Below are positions 8,271 through 15,703 of a stretch of 64,000 nucleotides of DNA, one piece after another. Source of the DNA: Marinovum sp048263515 (lineage in GTDB: Bacteria; Pseudomonadota; Alphaproteobacteria; Rhodobacterales; Rhodobacteraceae); contig NZ_JBLXEC010000001.1 of NCBI RefSeq assembly GCF_048263515.1, positions 62,001 through 126,000 on the forward strand, in the 5' to 3' direction. The notes below the pieces were generated by a model, which had not been told where the DNA came from, made no database searches, and saw only the letters and a list, made by a program, of their open reading frames with translations. Each line of letters starts with the position of its first letter. Positions within the stretch are counted from its first letter, which is position 1. The translations under genes were made by a program, and so were the position numbers.

Positions 8271-9356
8271 TCAGGCCGCCGCGACCTCTTTCGCCACGGC
8301 GTCGGCCACCAGCCGGCCGAAGGCATCGGTGTTCACCCTGCCGCCGAGGTCGCGGGTGCGATTGGCGGGGCTGTCGATCACCGCATCGACCGCCTCGGAA
8401 ATCGCGGCACCGGCATCCATCAGGCGCGAAACGCCACGCTGTTCGCCCAGCCAGCTCAGCATCATCGCCGCCGACAGGATCAGCGAGGTCGGGTTGGCGA
8501 CATTCTTGCCGGCGATGTCCGGCGCCGAGCCATGCTGCGCCTGAGCGCAGCAGAGACCGGTCTCGGCATTGGCGTTGATCGAGCCGGCAAGGCCCAGCGA
8601 ACCGGAGAGTTCCGAGGCCAGGTCCGACAGGATATCGCCGTAGAAGTTGGTCGCCACGACCACGTCATAGGTCTCGGGCTTGCGCACCAGCAGGGCGGCA
8701 AAGGCGTCGACGATCAGCTCTTCGGTCTCGACCTCGGGGAATTCCTGCGCCACGGCGCGGAAGCATTCGAGGAACAGACCGTCGGTCATCAGAAAGGAGT
8801 TGGCCTTGTGGATCGCCGCGACTTTCCGGCGCCGCTGCATCGCCAGCTTGAAGGCCTCGCGACAGATCCGCATGGAGCCATGGCGCGTGATCTTGCGCAC
8901 CGAAAGCGCCATGTCGGGGTCGGGCATCATCTCGCCCACGCCGCGGAACATGTTGCGGTCGGGGTAAAAGCCCTCGGTCGCCTCGCGCATGATGACGAGG
9001 TCCATGCCCGGTGCCTTGTTGTCGATGAAGTCGCGCGACCGTGCCGGGCGGACGTTTGCATAGAGGTCGAGCCCGATGCGGAACCCGGCCGAGACATTGC
9101 GCCCGCCCTCGGCCACCGGCGGATAGTCCATGTGCGACTGGGTGCCGAGGATCACGCCGTCGAACTCGGTGCGGGCACGCTCCAGCACCTCGTCGCGCAG
9201 GGTGATGCCGTGGTTTTTCAGGCTGGTGAAGCCGCTTTCCTCTTCCTCGAAGGTCAGGCCGAGGTCGAAGCGCGCATTGGCCGCCGAAACCACCTCGAGC
9301 GTGGCCGCCATAATCTCGGGCCCGATGCCGTCGCAGGGCAGTGTCATGATACGCAT
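8271..9356 (-). CDS. Isopropylmalate/tartrate-type NAD-dependent decarboxylating dehydrogenase
   Basis: 361 residues. PCDGIGPEI near the N-terminus is the start motif of the isocitrate/isopropylmalate family. MREATEGFY carries the substrate Arg and catalytic Tyr, AAIHKANSF the Lys, and TNFYGDILSDLASEL the metal Asp residues. HGSAPDIAGKNVANP is the cofactor-loop signature. Tartrate and 3-substituted malate dehydrogenases share these, and the position beside tctABC argues for oxidation of an imported (R)-malate- or tartrate-like acid rather than leucine biosynthesis. Cytosolic; needs Mg or Mn. Confidence 0.88.
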   Translation of the reverse strand: MRIMTLPCDGIGPEIMAATLEVVSAANARFDLGLTFEEEESGFTSLKNHGITLRDEVLERARTEFDGVILGTQSHMDYPPVAEGGRNVSAGFRIGLDLYANVRPARSRDFIDNKAPGMDLVIMREATEGFYPDRNMFRGVGEMMPDPDMALSVRKITRHGSMRICREAFKLAMQRRRKVAAIHKANSFLMTDGLFLECFRAVAQEFPEVETEELIVDAFAALLVRKPETYDVVVATNFYGDILSDLASELSGSLGLAGSINANAETGLCCAQAQHGSAPDIAGKNVANPTSLILSAAMMLSWLGEQRGVSRLMDAGAAISEAVDAVIDSPANRTRDLGGRVNTDAFGRLVADAVAKEVAAA

Positions 9357-9408
9357 CTTGTTTCTCCGTAGAATGGCCGCGCGGGCCGTCGTTTGCTGGC
9401 GCCGGGGA

Positions 9409-10950
9409 TCAATCCCCGACGAATTCTTCTTCGTTGCGGGCGGCTTCCATCTGGCGCTTCACCCGGCGGCCCATCAGCATCGGCAGGACAAACCCGGTGA
9501 TCGCGATGATCCAGAGGATGATCGCCAGGGGAGAGCCCACCAGCGTGAGCCAGTCGCCGTCCGAGATCGTCATGGCGCGGCGCAAGTTGACCTCCATCTG
9601 GTTGCCCAGAAGAATGCCGAGGATGATCGGCACCAGCGGCACGTCGAGCTTGCGCAGGAGCCAGCCGGCAAAGCCGAAGCCCACCATCAGCATCACGTCG
9701 AAGGTCGAGCCGGTGATCGAGTAGATGCCGACGAAGGAAATCATCGCCACTACCGGCATCAGGATGCGCGTCGGCACCATCAGCACGCGGGTGAAGATTC
9801 CCACCAGCGGGATGTTCATCGCCAGAAGGATGAAGTTCGCGAGGAAGAGCGCCGCGATCAGGCCCCAGACCACGTCGGGGTTCTTGGTGAACAGGAGCGG
9901 CCCTGGGGTGATGTTGAGCTGCAGAAGCACCGCCAACAGCACCGCCGTCGTGCCGGACCCCGGCACGCCAAGCGCCAGCATCGGCACCAGCGCCCCGCCG
10001 GAGGCCGCGTTGTTGCCCGCCTCGGGGGCCGCCACGCCGCGCGGGTCGCCCTTGCCGAAGGTCTTGCCCTCACGGTCCACGGTCTGCTTTTCCAGCGAAT
10101 AGGCCAGAAACGAGCCCAGCGATGCGCCTGCTCCCGGCAGCACGCCGGCAAAGAAGCCCAGACCGGTGCCGCGCGCCATCGAGGGAATGCAGCGCTTGAT
10201 CATCGCGAAGTCGGGCATGATCCGGCCGACCTTGGGCGCGTTGCCGCTGGCCGCCGAACCGCCGCGGTGATGTTCGAGGAAGATGAAGACCTCTGACAGC
10301 GCGAACAGCCCGACGATGGCGATCAGGAAATCGATGCCGTCATAGAGGTGGATATGATCGAAGGTGAAGCGCTGCGAGCCGGTCTGGCTGTCGCTGCCGA
10401 TCATCGCGATGCCAAGGCCAAGCGCGGCGGCAAAGGCCGACTTTGCCTGGTTGGTCGACGAGATGCCGCCAAGCGTGGCAAAGGCCACGGTGAACAGCAC
10501 GAAGTATTCCGCCGGACCGAACAAAAGCGCAATCTTCACCAGCTGCGGCGCCAGCAAAACCAACCCGCAAGTCGCCACGAAGGCACCGACGAAAGAGGCC
10601 ACGCCGGAGAGCGACAGCGCCTCGCCCGCCTTGCCCTGTTGCGCCATGGGATAGCCATCGAGACAGGTCATCATCGCCGGCTCGTCCCCGGGAATGTTGA
10701 GCAGGATCGACGAGATCCGGCCGCCGTACATCGCGCCGTAGTAGACGGAAGTCAGCAGGATCAGCGAAGGCGTCGGGCCGAGGCCCAGCGAAAAGGCGAT
10801 GGGGATCAGGATCGCCACGCCATTGGCGGGGCCGAGCCCGGGCAATGCGCCCATCAGCGTGCCGAGAAAGCAGCCGACGACGGCGAGGAAGAGGTTCTGC
10901 GGCGTCAGCGCGACCGCGAAACCGTCAGCAAGAAGGGACAGGATTTCCAT
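9409..10950 (-). CDS. tctA: Tripartite tricarboxylate transporter large permease TctA
   Basis: 513 residues, the standard TctA length, with about twelve membrane segments. Family signatures include GTLMGALPGLGPANGVA near residue 30, MYGGRISSILLNIPGD near residue 75, and GVLPGAGASLGSF near residue 260. With TctB and the periplasmic TctC it makes a secondary, ion-driven carboxylate importer. The start is 9 bases after tctB, so the two are co-translated or nearly so. The substrate of this system is not known. Confidence 0.95.
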   Translation of the reverse strand: MEILSLLADGFAVALTPQNLFLAVVGCFLGTLMGALPGLGPANGVAILIPIAFSLGLGPTPSLILLTSVYYGAMYGGRISSILLNIPGDEPAMMTCLDGYPMAQQGKAGEALSLSGVASFVGAFVATCGLVLLAPQLVKIALLFGPAEYFVLFTVAFATLGGISSTNQAKSAFAAALGLGIAMIGSDSQTGSQRFTFDHIHLYDGIDFLIAIVGLFALSEVFIFLEHHRGGSAASGNAPKVGRIMPDFAMIKRCIPSMARGTGLGFFAGVLPGAGASLGSFLAYSLEKQTVDREGKTFGKGDPRGVAAPEAGNNAASGGALVPMLALGVPGSGTTAVLLAVLLQLNITPGPLLFTKNPDVVWGLIAALFLANFILLAMNIPLVGIFTRVLMVPTRILMPVVAMISFVGIYSITGSTFDVMLMVGFGFAGWLLRKLDVPLVPIILGILLGNQMEVNLRRAMTISDGDWLTLVGSPLAIILWIIAITGFVLPMLMGRRVKRQMEAARNEEEFVGD

Positions 10951-10959
10951 TTGTGGGCC

Positions 10960-11391
10960 TCAGAATCCGAGCGGGCCCTTGGCCAGCGACAGGCCGAGGA
11001 TCAGGTGGAAGGTGACGTAGATGCCGACCGAGGTCGCAACGCCGGTGACCAGCGACCAGAGCGGCGCGGTGCCCAGACGCCATGTGAGATAGGCGGTGGC
11101 AAAGACGGTGGCGATGACAAAGCCGACTTCGGGCAGTGCCCAGCAATAGACCAGCATCACCGCACCGGCGAAGAGGATCTCGGCCAGGTTCTTGAAGATC
11201 GGCCATTCGGGTTCGTTATCCGGACGCAGGATGAACCAGATCGAAGTCAGGCCGAGGATGGTGCCCACGATGTAGGGAAAGGCCCGCGGCCCCACGACAT
11301 CGACCATGAAACTGTCTTTGATGATGGAGGCGGCCCAGATGTAGAAGATGGCAAGCGCCAGCCCGAAGCCGCCGAATATACGGTCGCTCAT
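10960..11391 (-). CDS. tctB: Tripartite tricarboxylate transporter small permease TctB
   Basis: 143 residues with four predicted membrane segments, the usual layout for TctB. The start MSDRIFGGFGLALAIFYIWAA begins directly with a helix. It lies between tctC and tctA, as in most TTT operons. A strong hairpin separates it from tctC upstream. Confidence 0.9.
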   Translation of the reverse strand: MSDRIFGGFGLALAIFYIWAASIIKDSFMVDVVGPRAFPYIVGTILGLTSIWFILRPDNEPEWPIFKNLAEILFAGAVMLVYCWALPEVGFVIATVFATAYLTWRLGTAPLWSLVTGVATSVGIYVTFHLILGLSLAKGPLGF

Positions 11392-11421
11392 GTTCGTCTC
11401 CGAAAAGATGTGAGGCGCAGG

Positions 11422-11450
11422 GACCGGCCCGCAGGGTGCGCGGGCCGGTC
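11422..11450 (-). terminator. Intercistronic hairpin between tctC and tctB
   Basis: Perfect 11-bp inverted repeat (GACCGGCCCGC / GCGGGCCGGTC) with a 7-base loop, in the 69-base gap after tctC. No T-run follows on the minus strand, so it is more likely an RNA-stabilising or attenuating structure than a full terminator. This is typical where a binding protein must exceed its permease. Confidence 0.7.
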
Positions 11451-11460
11451 TTTGGCTGCG

Positions 11461-12450
11461 TTACTGGATGATGCCGATCTCTTTCGACAGCTTGGTCACG
11501 TCAGCGATGGTCTGCGCCACGAAGGCGTGCATGTCGTCACCGAAGTTGTTGAACGGCTCGATGGCCGCCGCTTCCAGCGCATCCTGAAAGCCTTGGTCCT
11601 CGGCCATGGTCATGATCGCGTTCTTCCAGAATTCCTTGGCCTCGTCCGAGGCACCGGCCGGCATGTAGAGCCCGCGCCAGTTGGCACCGACCACGTCGTA
11701 GCCTTGCTCCTTGGCGGTCGGGATGTCGGGGTAGTTCTTCAGCCGCTCGGGCGCGAGGATCGCGATGATCCGGATGTCACCGGATTCCAGAAAGCCCAGC
11801 ATCTCCGAGAAATCGCCCGACAGCGCCTCGACCGAGCCCGAAAGCAGGCCGGTCATCGCCTCGCCGCCGCCGTCGAAAGAGACGTACTTCAGCTTGGTGA
11901 CGTCCTCGAGCCCGGCTTCCTGAGCGACCAGCATCGGCTTGATGTGGTCATAGCTGCCGACAGACGATCCGCCGGCAATGCCGACCGACCGCGGGTCTTC
12001 GAGGATCGCGTCCATCATCTGGTTCAGGGTCTGAAACTCGGAGTCGGCCGGAACGGCGATGGCCCCGTACTCGGCACCGAAGGTGGCAAGGAAGTGAACG
12101 TCGTCCTGCTCGGCGTCCTCATATATGCCTTGCGCGATCCGTGCGCTGGTGGACATCGAGGCGGCAACGATCAGGTTGTTGTCCTCGTTGCGCTCCTTGG
12201 TGACATGGGCAAAGGCCACGCCGCCGCCGCCGCCGGACATGTTGGTGACCTGCATGGCGTCGTCGATCACGCCCAGATCGAAAAGATATTTCGCGGTGGT
12301 GCGGCAGATGAAATCCCAGCCGCCGCCGGGGTTCGACGGGGCGATGCATTGCGGGTTTTCCGGCTTGAAGTCCTGCGCCTGCGCGGTGGCAACGCCGGTG
12401 AGCGCCGTGACGGCTGCAAGCGCGCCGATCTGTGTGAGCTTCCTGAACAT
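11461..12450 (-). CDS. tctC: Tripartite tricarboxylate transporter substrate-binding protein TctC
   Basis: 329 residues from ATG 12450. A signal peptide is evident (MFRKLTQIGALAAVTALTG, cleavage near AQA-QDF). After it comes the TctC-type opening IAPSNPGGGWDFICR and the second signature VGIAGGSSVGSYDH. Periplasmic binding subunit of the transporter; TctC proteins bind carboxylates through two loops. It is the first gene of the seven-gene minus-strand operon and is divergent from the GntR gene. An in-frame ATG further upstream at 12573 would bury the signal peptide and was rejected. Confidence 0.92.
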   Translation of the reverse strand: MFRKLTQIGALAAVTALTGVATAQAQDFKPENPQCIAPSNPGGGWDFICRTTAKYLFDLGVIDDAMQVTNMSGGGGGVAFAHVTKERNEDNNLIVAASMSTSARIAQGIYEDAEQDDVHFLATFGAEYGAIAVPADSEFQTLNQMMDAILEDPRSVGIAGGSSVGSYDHIKPMLVAQEAGLEDVTKLKYVSFDGGGEAMTGLLSGSVEALSGDFSEMLGFLESGDIRIIAILAPERLKNYPDIPTAKEQGYDVVGANWRGLYMPAGASDEAKEFWKNAIMTMAEDQGFQDALEAAAIEPFNNFGDDMHAFVAQTIADVTKLSKEIGIIQ

Positions 12451-12505
12451 TTGGGTCTCCTCCCAGTTCCTGACTGTTCTGCGGTCCGAATCCGGACGCC
12501 TCACT

Positions 12506-12513
12506 GATTGCAC
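12506..12513. promoter_or_regulatory. Candidate GntR half-site (GATTGCAC), tctC-proximal
   Basis: Exact copy of GATTGCAC, 56 bases before the tctC start, matching the two arms of the inverted repeat near the GntR gene start. Placement fits control of the tct operon promoter. Inferred from repetition only. Confidence 0.4.
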
Positions 12514-12655
12514 ATAGCGCGACCAAAAGCCAATCCTAATTTGTCTTTTCGGCACCAAAAAACCACATGACATAACTGAGATGATCCTGGCATCACAACC
12601 ACTTCAGCAGCGAACACGCTCGAATTTCTGCTTTTATACTTCGTGAAAACCAGTA

Positions 12656-12686
12656 GATTGCACGTCGAGGAATTGGCCGTGCAATC
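12656..12686. promoter_or_regulatory. Candidate GntR operator, perfect 9-bp inverted repeat
   Basis: GATTGCACG (12656-12664) and CGTGCAATC (12678-12686) form a perfect inverted repeat with 13 bases between, ending 28 bases before the GntR ATG. A third GATTGCAC lies near tctC. The layout suits autoregulation plus control of the divergent operon. Confidence 0.5.
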
Positions 12687-12714
12687 ACTGCCCGGGCCGC
12701 AGGGAGCCATCGAC

Positions 12715-13632
12715 ATGTCAGCAAAGACCAGCGAGCTATCGAAGAAGATCTCCCATCGGCTGCTGCAGGACATCCTCGCCGGCACCCTGCCCCACGGCCA
12801 CCATGTCAGCGCCCAGCAGGTGGCCGACCGTTACGGGGTGTCCCGGACCCCGGTGCGCGAGGCCTTTGACAAGCTCGAGGCCAGTCACGTGCTGGTTCGA
12901 AAGCCGAACCGGGGCTACTTCGTCGCCGATACCCTGCCCGAGGCCGTGGCGGCGGACCTTCAGGAGACGGCCTCGCAGGAGGCCGGCGACTACCAGACGC
13001 TCGCCAACGACTGGCTTACCAACCGCATTTCGGAGGAGGTGACCGAACAGTTTCTCCGGCAGCGTTATGACTGGACGAAGGCCCGGGTGAATGATGTCCT
13101 CATGCGCGCGGTGCGCGAGGGTTGGGCGGAGCGCAAGGAAGGCTATGGCTGGCGCTTCCTGCCGGTCGCGAAGACGCCAGAGGCGTTTGACGAGATCTAT
13201 CGCTTCCGCATGGCGATCGAGCCGGCGGCCATGCTGGAGCCCTCGTTCGAGCTCGACCGCAAGGTGCTGGATGAACAGCGTCGTATCCAGGAAGGCATGC
13301 TCGACCTCGACATGAGTGCGGTGCCCGGCCAGTCGTTGCTGGAAAACGGCTCGTTGTTCCACGAAGAGATCATCAAGCTCTCGGGCAACCCGTTTTTCTT
13401 CATGGCGCTTCAGCGCGTCAACCGGATGCGCCGGTTGATGGAATACCGCGCCGAGATCAACCGCGAGCGGCTGGTCGAGCAATGCACCGAGCACCTCGAG
13501 ATCCTGGCGCTGCTGGAAGCGGGCGAGATCGTTGACGCCTCTTACCGGATGCGCCAACACCTGAGCGGCGCGCTCAAACGCAAGTCCCCCCTTGCCTGGA
13601 ACTGGGCCACCGAGGGGTTGGAGGCGCAATAG
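12715..13632 (+). CDS. GntR-family regulator with FCD domain and a probable second winged helix
   Basis: 305 residues from ATG 12715, preceded by AGGGAG. Residues 1-70 are a GntR winged helix (VADRYGVSRTPVREAFDKLE; wing RKPNRGYFVAD). Normally the FCD sensor follows directly. Here about 80 residues intervene, with a helix-rich stretch ISEEVTEQFLRQRYDW, then VNDVLMRAVREGWAERK and GYGWRFLPV, which looks like a second winged helix. The FCD part starts near EIYRFRMAIEPAAM. It probably senses the acid imported by TctABC and binds the GATTGCAC sites. The upstream in-frame ATG at 12643 would place the operator inside the gene. Confidence 0.85.
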   Translation: MSAKTSELSKKISHRLLQDILAGTLPHGHHVSAQQVADRYGVSRTPVREAFDKLEASHVLVRKPNRGYFVADTLPEAVAADLQETASQEAGDYQTLANDWLTNRISEEVTEQFLRQRYDWTKARVNDVLMRAVREGWAERKEGYGWRFLPVAKTPEAFDEIYRFRMAIEPAAMLEPSFELDRKVLDEQRRIQEGMLDLDMSAVPGQSLLENGSLFHEEIIKLSGNPFFFMALQRVNRMRRLMEYRAEINRERLVEQCTEHLEILALLEAGEIVDASYRMRQHLSGALKRKSPLAWNWATEGLEAQ

Positions 13633-13702
13633 GCGGTCTGCGCAGCAGGATGGCCGAGGTGTCCACAGGTCGAAGGCACCACGACGATCTTGCCGCCTCT
13701 AT

Positions 13703-13738
13703 GTTGCGCCTACCCCCCTCGGGCTGCCGCGTTGCGCC
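13703..13738. promoter_or_regulatory. Two GTTGCGCC direct repeats upstream of the AcoR-like gene
   Basis: GTTGCGCC occurs at 13703-13710 and 13731-13738, 28 bases apart start to start, about 90-120 bases before the regulator ATG. The same word recurs in the gap after the gene, so these may be binding sites for the regulator itself. Confidence 0.4.
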
Positions 13739-13826
13739 GACAAAACCCTCCGGGGGCTGGTGACTTGACGAGGGCCGACCGATGAGGATCAATTGTCGCG
13801 CTAGGATGCGGGGGAGGACCGTCACC

Positions 13827-15551
13827 ATGGCGGATCGCCGACACGTCGAGGAAATCGAACAGGTTCTGGAGGGCGCACCGACCGGGCGCGACAGTGTCGT
13901 GGCGGCGTCCTGGCGGCGGTGTGTCGAGGTCTACGGCATGGACCCGATCCGCAACGACCCTGCCCATATCGTCACCGAGACCGAGTTCCGCGATCACCGC
14001 AAGCAGGCCGAATGGCTGATCGGCGCGGCGCGTTCCAGCCTGCAGAGCCTGTTCCGACAGGTCGCCGGGCAGAACTATGCGCTGCTCCTGCTTGATGCCA
14101 AGGGTGTCTGCGTCGACTTCTTCGGCGACGACCTGTTTCTGGACGAGCTGCGCGGCGCCGGGCTGTACCTCGGCTCGAACTGGTCCGAGGATCTCGCCGG
14201 GACCTGCGGCGCCGGGGCCTGCATCTACACGCAAGAGCCGGTGACCGTGCATCAGGATGACCATTTCGGCAATGCGCATACCGCGCTCAGCTGTACCGCC
14301 GCGCCGATCTTCGACAGTCTCGGCGGGCTGGCCGCGGTGCTCGACATCTCGCTGCTGCGCTCGCCGCGGCCCAAGCGCAGCCAGACGCTGGCGATGAGCC
14401 TGGTCTGCAATGCTGCGCGGCGGGTCGAGATGGCCAACCTGATGGCCGAGAGCAGCCGCGACTGGGTGCTGCGGTTCTCCTCCAGCCCCGAGTTCCTCGA
14501 TGTCGACCCCGAGGCCGCCGTGCGGCTCGACGGCTCCGGCCGCATCTTGGGCTATACCCGCGAGGCGCGGCGGCTCTTTCCGGACGGCGAGGCGATCCTG
14601 GGCCGGCGGATCGACGAGGTCACGGCGCTTTGCGTCGACGATCTGCCCGACCTGATGCGCGACCGGCCGACCGAGGACCGGGTGATCGAGCTGCAGGGTG
14701 GCGGCGCGCTCTTTGGTCACGCCATCGCGCCGCAGAGCCCGCGCAGCCTGCCGCGCAGCCCGCGCCACGGCGGACCGCTGGCGGCGCTGGCGGGCGACGA
14801 TCCGGTGATGAACCGCCTGCTGACCCAGGCCGCCAAGCTGGCGCCGACACAGTTACCCGTCCTGATCTCGGGCGAGACCGGCACCGGCAAGACCAAGCTG
14901 GCGCGCGCCATGCACATGACCGGCACGGCCGAGGGCTTTGCCCTGCTCGACTGCGCCGGGCTGACCCCGGAGCAGCTGCAGACGGTCTGCGACCCGGTGC
15001 CCTCCCCCAGCACGCTGCTGCTGCGCGGAATCGAGCATCTTGCCGAGGACAGCGCCGCCTGCCTGACCGCCCTGCTCGACCGCGCGCCGAACCTGCGGAC
15101 GATCACCACCAGCCGCTGCGCGCCAGCCGCGCTGTGCCTGCCGCGGCCGCTGTTCCACCGGCTCGCCGGGGCGACGCTCACCCTGCCCGCCCTGCGCCAA
15201 CGGCAGGATATCGGCTGGCTGCTCGACCGGGTGGTGCAACGTCGCGCGCCAGAGGACATGCGGCTGTCGCCCTCGGCCCGGGCCACGCTTCTGGGCCGCG
15301 ACTGGCCGGGCAACCTGCGCGAGATGGAACAGGTAATCGACGTCGCCGTGGCGCTCTGCGACGGCCGGGTGATCGACGCGCCCGACCTGCCCGCCCCGGC
15401 TGGTGCAGTGGTGCAGCTGTCCGAAGAGCCGCTGGAACAGGTGATGGAAGCCTGCGGCTGGAACATGTCGCGCGCGGGGCGGCGGCTGGGCGTCAATCGG
15501 TCTACTGTACTGCGGCGAATGCGCCGTGCCGGCCTGACCCCGCCGAACTGA
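13827..15551 (+). CDS. AcoR/TyrR-like Fis-type regulator lacking GAFTGA
   Basis: 574 residues from ATG 13827 with GGGGGAGGACC before it. The N-terminal GAF-like sensor contains SEDLAGTCGAGACIYTQEP and FGNAHTALSCTAAPIFD, typical of the AcoR/DhaR class. A partial AAA+ domain follows: Walker A GETGTGKT at about 349-356. The segment that should contain GAFTGA is absent, and the Walker B position reads STLLLRGIEHL with no Asp-Glu. The later YRL and LRQRQDI elements remain. A Fis helix-turn-helix closes the protein (residues 540-570). It is unlikely to open sigma-54 promoters and may act on sigma-70 promoters, as TyrR does. It probably controls the following FMO gene. Confidence 0.85.
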   Translation: MADRRHVEEIEQVLEGAPTGRDSVVAASWRRCVEVYGMDPIRNDPAHIVTETEFRDHRKQAEWLIGAARSSLQSLFRQVAGQNYALLLLDAKGVCVDFFGDDLFLDELRGAGLYLGSNWSEDLAGTCGAGACIYTQEPVTVHQDDHFGNAHTALSCTAAPIFDSLGGLAAVLDISLLRSPRPKRSQTLAMSLVCNAARRVEMANLMAESSRDWVLRFSSSPEFLDVDPEAAVRLDGSGRILGYTREARRLFPDGEAILGRRIDEVTALCVDDLPDLMRDRPTEDRVIELQGGGALFGHAIAPQSPRSLPRSPRHGGPLAALAGDDPVMNRLLTQAAKLAPTQLPVLISGETGTGKTKLARAMHMTGTAEGFALLDCAGLTPEQLQTVCDPVPSPSTLLLRGIEHLAEDSAACLTALLDRAPNLRTITTSRCAPAALCLPRPLFHRLAGATLTLPALRQRQDIGWLLDRVVQRRAPEDMRLSPSARATLLGRDWPGNLREMEQVIDVAVALCDGRVIDAPDLPAPAGAVVQLSEEPLEQVMEACGWNMSRAGRRLGVNRSTVLRRMRRAGLTPPN

Positions 15552-15555
15552 CCCC

Positions 15556-15606
15556 GCGCAACACCTTTTGTTGCGCCGGCGTTGCGCCTGCAACATGCTG
15601 CAACGC
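15556..15606. promoter_or_regulatory. Cluster of GTTGCGCC/GCAAC repeats before the FMO gene
   Basis: Within 51 bases: GCGCAACA (15556-15563), TGTTGCGCC (15569-15577), GCGTTGCGCC (15579-15588), GCAACA (15590-15595) and GCAACGC (15600-15606). GCGTTGC/GCAACGC and TGTTGC/GCAACA form nested perfect inverted repeats. A likely multi-site operator for the AcoR-like protein, about 100-150 bases before the FMO start. Confidence 0.5.
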
Positions 15607-15703
15607 AGAGGGCGATTTCCGTCGCCCCCACATAAACCTTTCGTGGATCAGCCCGGCACAAGGCCCCGATACTCCCCCCACACGCATCAGGAGGAGGACC
15701 ACG

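Noticed and set aside
10348..12507. A 719-codon open frame on the plus strand opposite tctA/tctB/tctC
   Set aside because: It is antisense to three well-defined transporter genes, and its composition (many Arg, Gln, Asp, His) is what a high-GC complementary frame gives.
15640..15665. Possible sigma-54 promoter before the FMO gene (GGCAC near 15655)
   Set aside because: No GC pair occurs at the required spacing after GG, and the regulator lacks GAFTGA.
14630..15703. In-frame extension upstream of the SnoaL-FMO gene
   Set aside because: It overlaps the end of the AcoR-like gene in another frame and has low-complexity Arg/Ala content; ATG 15704 has a strong ribosome site.
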